A stretch of DNA of 13,831 bases from an uncultured Gammaproteobacteria bacterium. Its GTDB lineage: Bacteria > Pseudomonadota > Gammaproteobacteria > SZUA-140. The notes under the pieces were generated by a model, which saw only the letters and a program-made list of their open reading frames with translations, did not search any database and had not been told where the DNA came from. Shown one piece after another: positions 7,558-13,578 of this stretch. The position numbers and the translations under genes are program-made. The DNA lies in assembly GCA_945788675.1 (NCBI GenBank), contig CALZMY010000227.1, positions 1 to 13,831 of the forward strand, in the 5' to 3' direction. Position 1 is the stretch's first letter; each line of letters starts with the position of its first letter.

Positions 7558-8709
7558 TCACGCCCAGACACTATTCAACTTCAATAAACTTTCGATCTGT
7601 CGCTGTAACGACGAAATCAGCAGATCGACCTCTTCAACAGTGTTGCCACTACCAAAACTAACCCGCACCGCACCATGCGCCAAACCCTCTTCCACGCCCA
7701 TCGCCTGCAACACATGGCTAGGTTCACCACTACCACTTGCACAGGCAGAACCACTTGAAACCGCAATACCATCACGATCCAGGCTCATCAACAGGGTTGC
7801 CCCTTCAATCCCTTGCACCGCAAAGAAAATGGTATTGGGCAAACGTTTTGCCTGCTGCGAAAAAATCACCACCTCCGGTATCTTCTGCAACGCTTGTTCT
7901 GCATGTCTGCGCAATTGACCACAATGATCTATTCGCAGGCTCAGTTCTGTTTGCAATATCTCCGCAGCCGCACCAAAACCAACTATGCCGGGGAGGTTTT
8001 CAGTACCGGCTCGCAACCCCGCTTCATGGCCACCACCATGCAACATAGGCTGCAGCGCCAACCCTTTATCCATCACCAGCGCGCCGATTCCTTTCGGGCC
8101 ATATATTTTGTGTGCTGAGATGCTCATTGCTGCAACACCCAACGTCTCAAAATCCACCGGCATTTTACCCAGCGCCTGTACGGCATCGGTATGCATCACC
8201 ACACCGTGACTCCTTGCCACCTCACTCAACCGGGCGATCTCCTGCACCACACCAGTCTCATTATTCGCTAGCATCACTGATGCCAAAGAGGTTTTGCCTT
8301 CATTCAGGGCCTGCTCAAACATTGCAGCTTTCACAACACCTCTGTCATCCACATCCGCAACGGCAAGCTCATAACCTGTTAATTCGAGTGCATATGCGGA
8401 CTGCAAAACCGACGAGTGCTCCACTGCACTGACAACTAACCCGCTTCCCGCGTCGGCCAGCGCCATCACACCCTTCAATGCAAGATTATTGGCCTCAGTA
8501 CCACCACTGGTAAAAACAACCTGCGAGGGCTGCACCCCCACCAACATAGCAACCTGCTCTCTTGCGCGTTGCAATGCCCGTTGCGATTCACGCCCTGGTC
8601 GATGACCACTTGAAGGGTTACCATAACAGTCCTGCAAATAAGGCAACATGGCCTCAAGCACTCGACCGTCAACTGGGGTTGTTGCATTATGATCCAGATA
8701 AATGGACAT
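7558..8709 (-). CDS. Second cysteine desulfurase, NifS/IscS-like (group I), in the isc operon
   Basis: A class V PLP desulfurase of about 383 residues. In numbering from GTG 8712, the PLP lysine is K202 (ISAHKIYGPKG), the PLP-stacking histidine is H99 (AVEHSS), and the loop cysteine is C324 (SSGSACASGSGEPSHVL), so it looks catalytically complete. The long-loop SGSACxSGSxEPSHV pattern places it in the NifS/IscS group, not SufS/CsdA. It is clearly different from the adjacent IscS and lacks the IscS tail, ending LLKLNSVWA. I prefer ATG 8709; GTG 8712 directly before it is possible, and AGGGG sits very close upstream. It lies 30 bp after iscR and 53 bp before iscS, so it should be under IscR control. 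Its sulfur acceptor is unknown. Confidence 0.93.
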   Translation of the reverse strand: MSIYLDHNATTPVDGRVLEAMLPYLQDCYGNPSSGHRPGRESQRALQRAREQVAMLVGVQPSQVVFTSGGTEANNLALKGVMALADAGSGLVVSAVEHSSVLQSAYALELTGYELAVADVDDRGVVKAAMFEQALNEGKTSLASVMLANNETGVVQEIARLSEVARSHGVVMHTDAVQALGKMPVDFETLGVAAMSISAHKIYGPKGIGALVMDKGLALQPMLHGGGHEAGLRAGTENLPGIVGFGAAAEILQTELSLRIDHCGQLRRHAEQALQKIPEVVIFSQQAKRLPNTIFFAVQGIEGATLLMSLDRDGIAVSSGSACASGSGEPSHVLQAMGVEEGLAHGAVRVSFGSGNTVEEVDLLISSLQRQIESLLKLNSVWA

Positions 8710-8739
8710 CACCCCTAATTAGCCATCATCCAAAGCAGC

Positions 8740-9231
8740 TTAGCTCGCGCCTCCACCCGCAACAGTAGCAAATGTTGCGCTCTGACTCTGCTTCTGCAGG
8801 CTGTCCTGACGCGCAGCAATATCTTTAACTGCATTGCGTTCGACCAACTGCCCCAGACTGATGTTTTCCAGGAATTCATACAGCTGACGGCTCAGATCAG
8901 ACCACAACTCGTGCGTCAGACATGGCTTACCATCCTGGCAATTGCCCATACCACCACAACGGGTCGCATCGACCTTCTCATCGATTGCGGTAACAACATC
9001 CGCCACTGCAATTTCAGTCGACGCTCTGCTTAATCGGTAACCACCACCTGGACCACGCGCACTATCAACCAGCCCCTGTTTGCGCAACTTGGCAAACAAC
9101 TGCTCGAGATAAGAAAGGGAAATTCCCTGGCGCTGTGAAATATCAGCCAGTGGCACCGGGCCTTCCTGTGCATGTAACGCCAGATCAAGCATCGCGGTGA
9201 CTGCGTAGCGCCCTTTTGTTGTCAATTTCAT
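8740..9231 (-). CDS. iscR: Fe-S cluster-sensing transcriptional regulator IscR
   Basis: Rrf2-family repressor that senses [2Fe-2S] status and shuts off the isc operon when clusters are plentiful. It is 163 residues. The winged-helix DNA-binding domain is at the start (MKLTTKGRYAVTAMLDLA, then SLSYLEQLFAKLRK and GPGGGYRL), and the cluster ligands are C92, C98, C104 and H107, exactly as in E. coli IscR. The C-terminal tail is a short low-complexity stretch ending GGGAS. The ATG at 9231 has AAAGGT about nine bases upstream. It is the first gene of the isc operon; its operator lies at 9277-9293. Confidence 0.98.
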   Translation of the reverse strand: MKLTTKGRYAVTAMLDLALHAQEGPVPLADISQRQGISLSYLEQLFAKLRKQGLVDSARGPGGGYRLSRASTEIAVADVVTAIDEKVDATRCGGMGNCQDGKPCLTHELWSDLSRQLYEFLENISLGQLVERNAVKDIAARQDSLQKQSQSATFATVAGGGAS

Positions 9232-9238
9232 ATCGATC

Positions 9239-9259
9239 TACCTTTGTAATTGTAAGGTA
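9239..9259 (-). promoter_or_regulatory. Inverted repeat over the iscR ribosome binding site
   Basis: On the minus strand TACCTT (9259-9254) and AAGGTA (9244-9239) are perfect 6-bp complements with a 9-nt spacer. The second arm contains the iscR SD (AAAGGT), so a leader hairpin could mask the ribosome binding site. The first arm starts about where the transcript from the 9266-9293 promoter would begin. The stem is short and A/T-rich, so the effect is uncertain. Confidence 0.35.
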
Positions 9260-9265
9260 ATAAGC

Positions 9266-9293
9266 ATTCTACATTGTTGATTGTTTTAGTCAA
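9266..9293 (-). promoter_or_regulatory. isc operon promoter (PiscR)
   Basis: On the minus strand TTGACT (9293-9288) and TAGAAT (9271-9266), each 5/6 to the sigma-70 consensus, are 16 bp apart. Transcription would start near 9258-9261, about 27-30 bp before the iscR ATG. The -35 overlaps the cysE stop codon and the IscR-like operator. Confidence 0.75.
9277..9293. promoter_or_regulatory. IscR-type operator overlapping the -35 box
   Basis: The 17-bp sequence TTGATT-gtttt-AGTCAA is a near-perfect palindrome, with one mismatch between TTGATT and the reverse complement of AGTCAA. Half-site TTGACT with an A/T centre resembles the type 1 (Fe-S-dependent) IscR site as I remember it. It covers the -35 box and part of the spacer, a position suited to repression. 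Confidence 0.6.
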
Positions 9294-10108
9294 GATTTAT
9301 TTGGCTGCTCAGAATCATCCTCACCCCCCTTCCGAGAACTTGAAGAGCCATCTCTTTTTCCTTCAGAATCAATATTATAAAGATCAAGCTCAGGCAACGG
9401 TGAGGCGTCAACATCAGCACCCAGCTGTTTAAGTGCCGCATTGACCTCCTCTAATTTCCCATCCATGGCATGGATATGATCCAGCATGCAATTTACCGCA
9501 TTGGACACAGGGTCAGTCGCGTCCTGCGACACCCCATAGGCGTCAAAACCAATTTTTTTAGCGAACTCACGGCGCTTTTTGACATCAGCATCTTTACTAT
9601 TGCGTGCGACATGCCCCGGCACCCCGATCATCGTCGCGCCAGCAGGCACATCTTTGGAGACCACCGCATTGGAACCGATACGCGCACCGTCGTTGACAGT
9701 GATCGGTCCAAGCACCTTGGCACCCGCGCCGACAACCACATTATTGGCCAAAGTAGGATGACGCTTGCCCTTATTCCAGCTGGTACCACCTAACGTCACT
9801 CCATGATAGAGCGTGCAGTCATCACCAATCTCGGCAGTTTCACCGATCACTACCCCCATGCCGTGGTCGATGAAAAAACGCCGCCCGATCTTCGCCGCCG
9901 GATGGATTTCGACCCCGGTTAACCAACGTGCAACGGTCGAAAGCATCCGCGCCAACCAGGTCAGACCGAAACTCCACAACCAATGACTGCAGCGATGAAA
10001 CATCACAGCATGCACCCCAGGATAAGTAGTCAACACCTCAAACGTGTTGCGCGCAGCAGGGTCCCGTTCAAAAACACATTTAATATCTTCTCGCACACGA
10101 TCAAACAT
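9290..10108 (-). CDS. cysE: Serine O-acetyltransferase (EpsC/CysE2-like)
   Basis: Acetylates L-serine with acetyl-CoA to O-acetylserine, the committed step of cysteine synthesis. The 272-residue protein has a short helical N-terminus, then left-handed beta-helix hexapeptide repeats from about 66 to 170. Active-site features are H82 in the FIDHGMG motif and H117 in GKRHPTL; the usual VDIHP is GVEIHP here, with Glu67 in place of Asp. This is the compact form without the long N-terminal domain of E. coli CysE. About 100 residues follow the beta-helix, ending in a polar Ser/Lys/Asp-rich tail without a terminal Ile. AGGAA precedes the ATG. It lies between trmJ and iscR, and its stop TGA falls inside the iscR -35/operator. 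Confidence 0.95.
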   Translation of the reverse strand: MFDRVREDIKCVFERDPAARNTFEVLTTYPGVHAVMFHRCSHWLWSFGLTWLARMLSTVARWLTGVEIHPAAKIGRRFFIDHGMGVVIGETAEIGDDCTLYHGVTLGGTSWNKGKRHPTLANNVVVGAGAKVLGPITVNDGARIGSNAVVSKDVPAGATMIGVPGHVARNSKDADVKKRREFAKKIGFDAYGVSQDATDPVSNAVNCMLDHIHAMDGKLEEVNAALKQLGADVDASPLPELDLYNIDSEGKRDGSSSSRKGGEDDSEQPNKS

Positions 10109-10238
10109 GGTTATTCCTGATAAAATTTGGCCTAATTAGAACGCTAACAAGAGTCTAACACAGCACTTGAAGACGGCCGAAAAAAACGTCTATTTTTAAG
10201 GCCTTAAGCAAGACATTAATAATTACCCACATCCTGAA
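10109..10238. other. trmJ-cysE intergenic stretch
   Basis: This A/T-rich 130-bp gap holds a perfect 12-bp palindrome TTAAGGCCTTAA (10196-10207) and a poly-T run on the minus strand just downstream of it. I see no convincing terminator or promoter; cysE may be transcribed from trmJ or from a weak promoter here. Confidence 0.3.
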
Positions 10239-10958
10239 TCAACGACGCGTTTGCACCGCCGTGAGGATGCCACGCAAGATATTCAACTCCTGTTTTTCCA
10301 GTCGTGTACGATTATAGAGACGCCGTAGCCGACGCATCAGATGCTTAGGCTGCGCAGGATCGAGAAACTCACTCTCGACCATCACCGCCTCTAAATGCGC
10401 ATAAAACTGCTCAAGCTCTCCCATCGTTGCCAGATCAGCCCCATCAACCTGCGACTTCTCTGCCTCAGCGCCATTTTGCATTGTCATCCGTAACTCATAC
10501 GCAATGACCTGTATCGCCGCCGCAATATTCAGCGAGGGGTAATCGGGATTGGTCGGAATATTCACCAGATAGTGACAACGGCTCAGCTCTGCATTGGTCA
10601 AACCCGCATGCTCACGCCCAAAGACCAGCGCCACGGGGTCATTGCCACACCCCGACATCACCTGCGCTGCACACTGCCGTGGATCAAGCTGCGGCCAGCT
10701 GATACTTCGCAGACGCGCACTGGCACCAATCACCAGCGAACATTCCGCTAACGCCTCATCCAACGTTGCACATACCACTGCCTGTGCCAGCAGGTCATCC
10801 GCGCCGGAGGCCCTTGAGGTCGCCTCAGCGCTGGGATAAATCTTCGGCTCCACAAGATAAAGCTTCTGTAACCCCATGTTTTTCATAGCACGTGCCGCTG
10901 CCCCGATATTCCCAGGATGCGAGGTGCTGACCATCACAATGCGTATATTTTCAAACAT
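10239..10958 (-). CDS. trmJ: tRNA (cytidine/uridine-2'-O-)-methyltransferase TrmJ
   Basis: SPOUT-class methyltransferase that 2'-O-methylates position 32 of certain tRNAs. The Rossmann-like start MFENIRIVMVSTSHPGNIG and SAM-binding knot segments VALVFGREHAGLTN (central) and PSLNIAAAIQVIAYE are visible, followed by the C-terminal helical segment ending QELNILRGILTAVQ, all as in E. coli TrmJ. I set the start at the ATG at 10958, which matches the family N-terminus; an in-frame TTG at 10994 would add 12 residues with no family support. The product is 239 residues. It precedes cysE by 130 bp and is divergent from suhB, a conserved arrangement. Confidence 0.95.
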   Translation of the reverse strand: MFENIRIVMVSTSHPGNIGAAARAMKNMGLQKLYLVEPKIYPSAEATSRASGADDLLAQAVVCATLDEALAECSLVIGASARLRSISWPQLDPRQCAAQVMSGCGNDPVALVFGREHAGLTNAELSRCHYLVNIPTNPDYPSLNIAAAIQVIAYELRMTMQNGAEAEKSQVDGADLATMGELEQFYAHLEAVMVESEFLDPAQPKHLMRRLRRLYNRTRLEKQELNILRGILTAVQTRR

Positions 10959-11112
10959 CGCGCCACCATACAGCGTGCCTGCAACTCCAATCAAGTGGAT
11001 TTTACAACGTAAATTCGACGTAAATCAGGCTCACGGAATACCACCCTCAGGGTAATCTCTGATATTCTTAGCCCCCGAAGAAATTTGCCATCCTTAAAGT
11101 GACCACTCCAGC
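10959..11112. promoter_or_regulatory. Divergent trmJ-suhB promoter region
   Basis: A 154-bp gap between divergently read genes must hold both start regions. It contains the 8-bp direct repeat ACGTAAAT at 11007-11014 and 11018-11025, spaced 11 bp apart (about one helical turn). TAAAAT on the minus strand (revcomp of ATTTTA near 10999-11004) could be a trmJ -10 but lacks a good -35; TATTCT near 11063-11068 could be a suhB -10, also without a clear -35. A 13-bp match to a site at 12495 lies at 11051-11063. Confidence 0.4.
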
Positions 11113-11910
11113 ATGCATCCAACTCTGAACATCGCCGTACGCGCCGCACGTAGTGCAGGCAACATCATCATGCGCAACATTGACCGCATCGACACTCTCA
11201 ATGTCACCTCCAAGGGGCAAAACGATTTTGTCAGTGATGTCGACCGCCAGGCAGAGGCCGAAATCGTTTCCACACTGCGCAAGGCTTTCCCAGAACACGG
11301 TATCTATGCCGAAGAAGGGAGCATGCACAAGGGGGACGAATATCGCTGGATCATCGACCCACTCGATGGCACCACTAATTACCTGCACGGTTTCCCTCAA
11401 TTTTCTGTATCGATTGCATTGCAACACAACAATCAGATAGAACAAGCCGTGGTCTATGACCCGCTGCACCAGGAACTGTTCACTGCAACTCGCGGCGGTG
11501 GCGCCTTCCTCAACGATAAGCGCATCCGTGTCAGCAATGCCAAAGGACTCCAGGGTTCACTACTTGGCACCGGCTTTCCGTTTCGCCATCCACAATATCT
11601 CGATGCTTATCTGGAGACATTCAAGGTGTTTCACTTACAGACCGCCGGCATCCGCCGCGCAGGTTCAGCCGCACTCGATCTCGCCTACGTTGCCAGCGGC
11701 CGGCTTGACGGTTTTTGGGAAATCGCGCTGAAACCGTGGGACATGGCTGCGGGCATCCTGCTGGTACAAGAAGCCGGTGGACTGGTTGGCGATTTCAGCG
11801 GTGGCCACGACTTTCTCGAAACAGGTAACCTAGTCGCGGGTAACCCAAAGATTTTCAAAGCAATCCTTCAAGGCATCCAGCCCCACCTGACAGATGAGCT
11901 AAAAAAATAA
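11113..11910 (+). CDS. suhB: Inositol monophosphatase family protein SuhB
   Basis: Mg-dependent phosphatase of the inositol monophosphatase family; in E. coli SuhB also acts as a factor in rRNA transcription antitermination. At 265 residues it matches the E. coli length (267). Metal-site residues are E67/E68 (AEEGS), D82-P-L-D85-G-T-T and D210 (PWDMAAG). The start MHPTLNIAVRAAR is nearly the E. coli SuhB N-terminus, which fixes the ATG at 11113 although the upstream AAAGTGA is a weak SD. It is transcribed away from trmJ, as is usual in gammaproteobacteria. It is followed by a GC hairpin (11944-11964) and a small ORF. Confidence 0.96.
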   Translation: MHPTLNIAVRAARSAGNIIMRNIDRIDTLNVTSKGQNDFVSDVDRQAEAEIVSTLRKAFPEHGIYAEEGSMHKGDEYRWIIDPLDGTTNYLHGFPQFSVSIALQHNNQIEQAVVYDPLHQELFTATRGGGAFLNDKRIRVSNAKGLQGSLLGTGFPFRHPQYLDAYLETFKVFHLQTAGIRRAGSAALDLAYVASGRLDGFWEIALKPWDMAAGILLVQEAGGLVGDFSGGHDFLETGNLVAGNPKIFKAILQGIQPHLTDELKK

Positions 11911-11943
11911 TACGATTCCCAGGATCTTCCCTTAAGTTCCCAC

Positions 11944-11964
11944 CCCCATAACCGACATATGGGG
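11944..11964 (+). terminator. Small hairpin after suhB and before a small ORF
   Basis: CCCCATA and TATGGGG form a perfect 7-bp stem with a 7-nt loop. No T-run follows, so it is a poor intrinsic terminator. It ends five bases before the AAGGAG of the next ORF (11981), so it could instead be a leader structure for that ORF. Confidence 0.35.
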
Positions 11965-11980
11965 TAACGAAGGAGAGGAT

Positions 11981-12235
11981 ATGACCCGTTACAAAACACA
12001 CCTGATTGCTGTCAAAAAATTCAACAACAAAGAAAAAATGATCATGCGAGACATTCGAGATGCGATGGAATATCTCGTCATCATAATGTCTCATCACAAC
12101 GCAACCGCAAGCAATGACACCTTAACCATGACGCCCTCCAAAAGCGCCCCCCGTCACAATCAATCTCCAGCAACCCACTTTTATTGTTACGACGCAAAAG
12201 TGACCCCCTTCCCGCAAAACCGTACCCACAACTAA
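11981..12235 (+). CDS. Small hypothetical protein, 84 residues
   Basis: I do not recognise this protein. Support comes from a strong SD (AAGGAG, 11970-11975) five bases before the ATG and an uninterrupted frame. The first half (MTRYKTHLIAVKKFNNKEKM, then DIRDAMEYLVIIM) looks like a helical, basic-then-amphipathic segment, and YLVIIM is the only hydrophobic patch. The second half is low-complexity, rich in Thr, Ser, Pro, His and Asn, with a single Cys (FYCYD). There is no signal peptide or clear membrane span. It stops about ten bases before a MITE-like element. It could be a real small gene, a remnant, or chance. Confidence 0.4.
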   Translation: MTRYKTHLIAVKKFNNKEKMIMRDIRDAMEYLVIIMSHHNATASNDTLTMTPSKSAPRHNQSPATHFYCYDAKVTPFPQNRTHN

Positions 12236-12245
12236 ATCATCCTAA

Positions 12246-12262
12246 GGAACCTCTGATTAATT
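12246..12262 (+). repeat. Left terminal inverted repeat of the MITE-like element
   Basis: GGAACCTCTGATTAATT, perfect complement of 12411-12427, preceded by CTAA. Confidence 0.85.
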
Positions 12263-12410
12263 GTCAGACGACCGAAGGAAGTGCCGTGGTACGAGGAACG
12301 AAGTGACGAAGCAATCTCCTAACTTGATGAATCTTATAGTGCTGAGATTGCCGCCCTAAAGGATTTGGACTTCCAGTCCGTCACGCTTCGCTCGCAATGA
12401 CACATGACGT

Positions 12411-12427
12411 AATTAATCAGAGGTTCC
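12411..12427 (-). repeat. Right terminal inverted repeat of the MITE-like element
   Basis: AATTAATCAGAGGTTCC, perfect complement of the left end, followed by CTAA. Confidence 0.85.
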
Positions 12428-12606
12428 CTAAAGATGCAAAACCAATCAACAGGCGACACAAGTTTATGGAAATATTGCTTTCGCCCGCTTTTTAGGTAAT
12501 CTCTGATCAGACGAATAACTCACTGCCACACACGATCAGGCACCACATAACAAGGACTTTTCGCTTGAGAGTATCCGAAGAGTCATTTTTCGGAACGTCA
12601 CTTCAT
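12428..12606. other. Non-coding stretch between the MITE-like element and the long hairpin
   Basis: No credible gene is visible. It contains AGGTAATCTCTGATCAGACGA (from 12494), which looks like a degenerate relative of the MITE end (shared CTCTGAT and CAGACGA), including the palindrome TCTGATCAGA at 12502-12511, and a small 6-bp inverted repeat TCCGAA/TTCGGA at 12574-12594. Confidence 0.4.
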
Positions 12607-12648
12607 TAGGGGTATGCTCAGTTAGCAGAATAATTGAGCATACCCCTA
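12607..12648. repeat. Long hairpin (18-bp stem) upstream of the rhodanese gene
   Basis: TAGGGGTATGCTCA (12607-12620) and TGAGCATACCCCTA (12635-12648) pair perfectly over 14 bp; inner GTTA/TAAT extends the stem to 18 bp with one G-T pair, leaving a 6-nt loop (GCAGAA). There is no T-run on either side, so it is not a standard intrinsic terminator. It ends 65 bp before the rhodanese ATG and could be a leader structure, an operator for a dimeric regulator, or a factor-assisted terminator. Confidence 0.6.
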
Positions 12649-12713
12649 GACAACACACACCCAATGACGCAAAAATAACCCAGCGAAATCCAAACAGGGA
12701 CAAGAGACAGACA

Positions 12714-13532
12714 ATGACAGCACCGCTATTACCTCTGATCACGGAAGCAGAAGAACTTGAAGCGAAGATCGATGAAGAAAATCTCGTCATCATCGATCTA
12801 TCCCGCGCACCCATCTATGCGCGCAATCACATTCCTGATGCGGTACATATCGAATACTCGCAGATCATCACCAGCAAACCACCCGTCATGGGACTGTTAC
12901 CCGCTGCCGAAGTGCTCAGTGAAGTCCTCTCCACCGCAGGCATCACCCCAGAGAGCCACGTCGTCGCCTATGATGATGAAGGCGGCGCCAAGGCGTGTCG
13001 TCTGTTATGGACACTGGATGTCGCTGGCCATAAGAATTTCTCATTACTCAATGGCGGCTTGCAGGCGTGGATCAACGAGAACCACGCCGTTAGCGAGGGC
13101 ATAGAGAGCGCCTCTCGATCAGAATACAAGGTGACCTATACCACAAACGGCATCATAGACAAGGCAGAGATCCTCGCCAAACTCGACGATCCCAACGTCG
13201 CACTGCTCGATGTACGCTCACCAGGCGAATATGCGGGCACCGACAAACGTGCGCTCAGAGGTGGCCACATCCCCGGCGCCGTCAATCTCGAATGGATTCA
13301 TGCCATTGATCAACAATACAATCTGCGCCTCAAAACGCCCAACGAACTGCAACTGCTCTACATCCCACTCGATGTGATGCCGGACAAAGAGGTGATCGTC
13401 TACTGCCACAGCCACCACCGTTCGGCACACAGCTATATCGTGTTGAAATCATTGGGCTATAAAAACATCAAGGGCTACCCGGGCTCATGGTCAGACTGGG
13501 GCAACGACCCCGACCTCCCGATCGAAGTTTGA
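12714..13532 (+). CDS. Tandem-rhodanese sulfurtransferase, RhdA/SseA-like
   Basis: Two rhodanese domains in 272 residues. The N-terminal domain (about 8-125) has Asp-Asp-Glu-Gly (VVAYDDEGGA) where a catalytic cysteine would be, so it is inactive. The C-terminal domain (about 145-270) carries the active cysteine C231 in the loop C-H-S-H-H-R-S, followed by GYPGSWSDWGN. This loop is very close to CQTHHRS of Azotobacter RhdA as I remember it, and unlike the CGSGVTA loop of 3-mercaptopyruvate sulfurtransferases. Such enzymes carry persulfide sulfur; Azotobacter RhdA is reported to accept sulfur from IscS. No signal peptide, so cytosolic. The ATG is preceded by only a weak purine run (AAGAGA). Exact substrate is unknown. 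Confidence 0.9.
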   Translation: MTAPLLPLITEAEELEAKIDEENLVIIDLSRAPIYARNHIPDAVHIEYSQIITSKPPVMGLLPAAEVLSEVLSTAGITPESHVVAYDDEGGAKACRLLWTLDVAGHKNFSLLNGGLQAWINENHAVSEGIESASRSEYKVTYTTNGIIDKAEILAKLDDPNVALLDVRSPGEYAGTDKRALRGGHIPGAVNLEWIHAIDQQYNLRLKTPNELQLLYIPLDVMPDKEVIVYCHSHHRSAHSYIVLKSLGYKNIKGYPGSWSDWGNDPDLPIEV

Positions 13533-13578
13533 ACTCGGATAGACAAACCAGCCACCAAACCGTAATATTTTCAGTCGT

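Larger units (their letters stand above)
12246..12427. mobile_element. MITE-like element with 17-bp terminal inverted repeats
   Basis: A 182-bp non-coding element bounded by perfect 17-bp inverted repeats, GGAACCTCTGATTAATT (12246-12262) and its complement (12411-12427). CTAA flanks both ends (12242-12245 and 12428-12431), a possible 4-bp target duplication. Inside, an inverted pair GCAATCTC/GAGATTGC (12311-12318, 12344-12351) and arms carrying GCGAG..CGAAG and GTGACG motifs are present; the right arm reads GTCATTGCGAGCGAAGCG on the minus strand, a dispersed-repeat motif I remember from many proteobacteria. It encodes no transposase, so it would be moved in trans. Confidence 0.75.

Noticed and set aside
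7558..8709. The extra desulfurase as SufS or CsdA
   Set aside because: Its SGSACASGSGEPSHV loop is the long loop of the NifS/IscS group; no suf genes are adjacent.
10196..10207. Palindrome TTAAGGCCTTAA after trmJ as a terminator or operator
   Set aside because: It has no loop to form a stable hairpin, and a 12-bp palindrome in A/T-rich DNA is weak evidence alone.
10959..10994. Upstream TTG start of trmJ adding 12 residues
   Set aside because: The extra residues have no counterpart in the family; MFENIRIV at 10958 matches the known N-terminus.
11855..12097. An 80-codon minus-strand frame opposite the suhB end and the small ORF
   Set aside because: Begins within the opposite strand of the small ORF, overlaps suhB, and has no convincing ribosome binding site or family resemblance.
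12536..12814. A 92-codon minus-strand frame with a hydrophobic stretch, opposite the rhodanese 5' end
   Set aside because: It overlaps the start of a clear gene and runs through the long hairpin; the hydrophobic look comes from the reverse complement of the leader, and there is no SD support.
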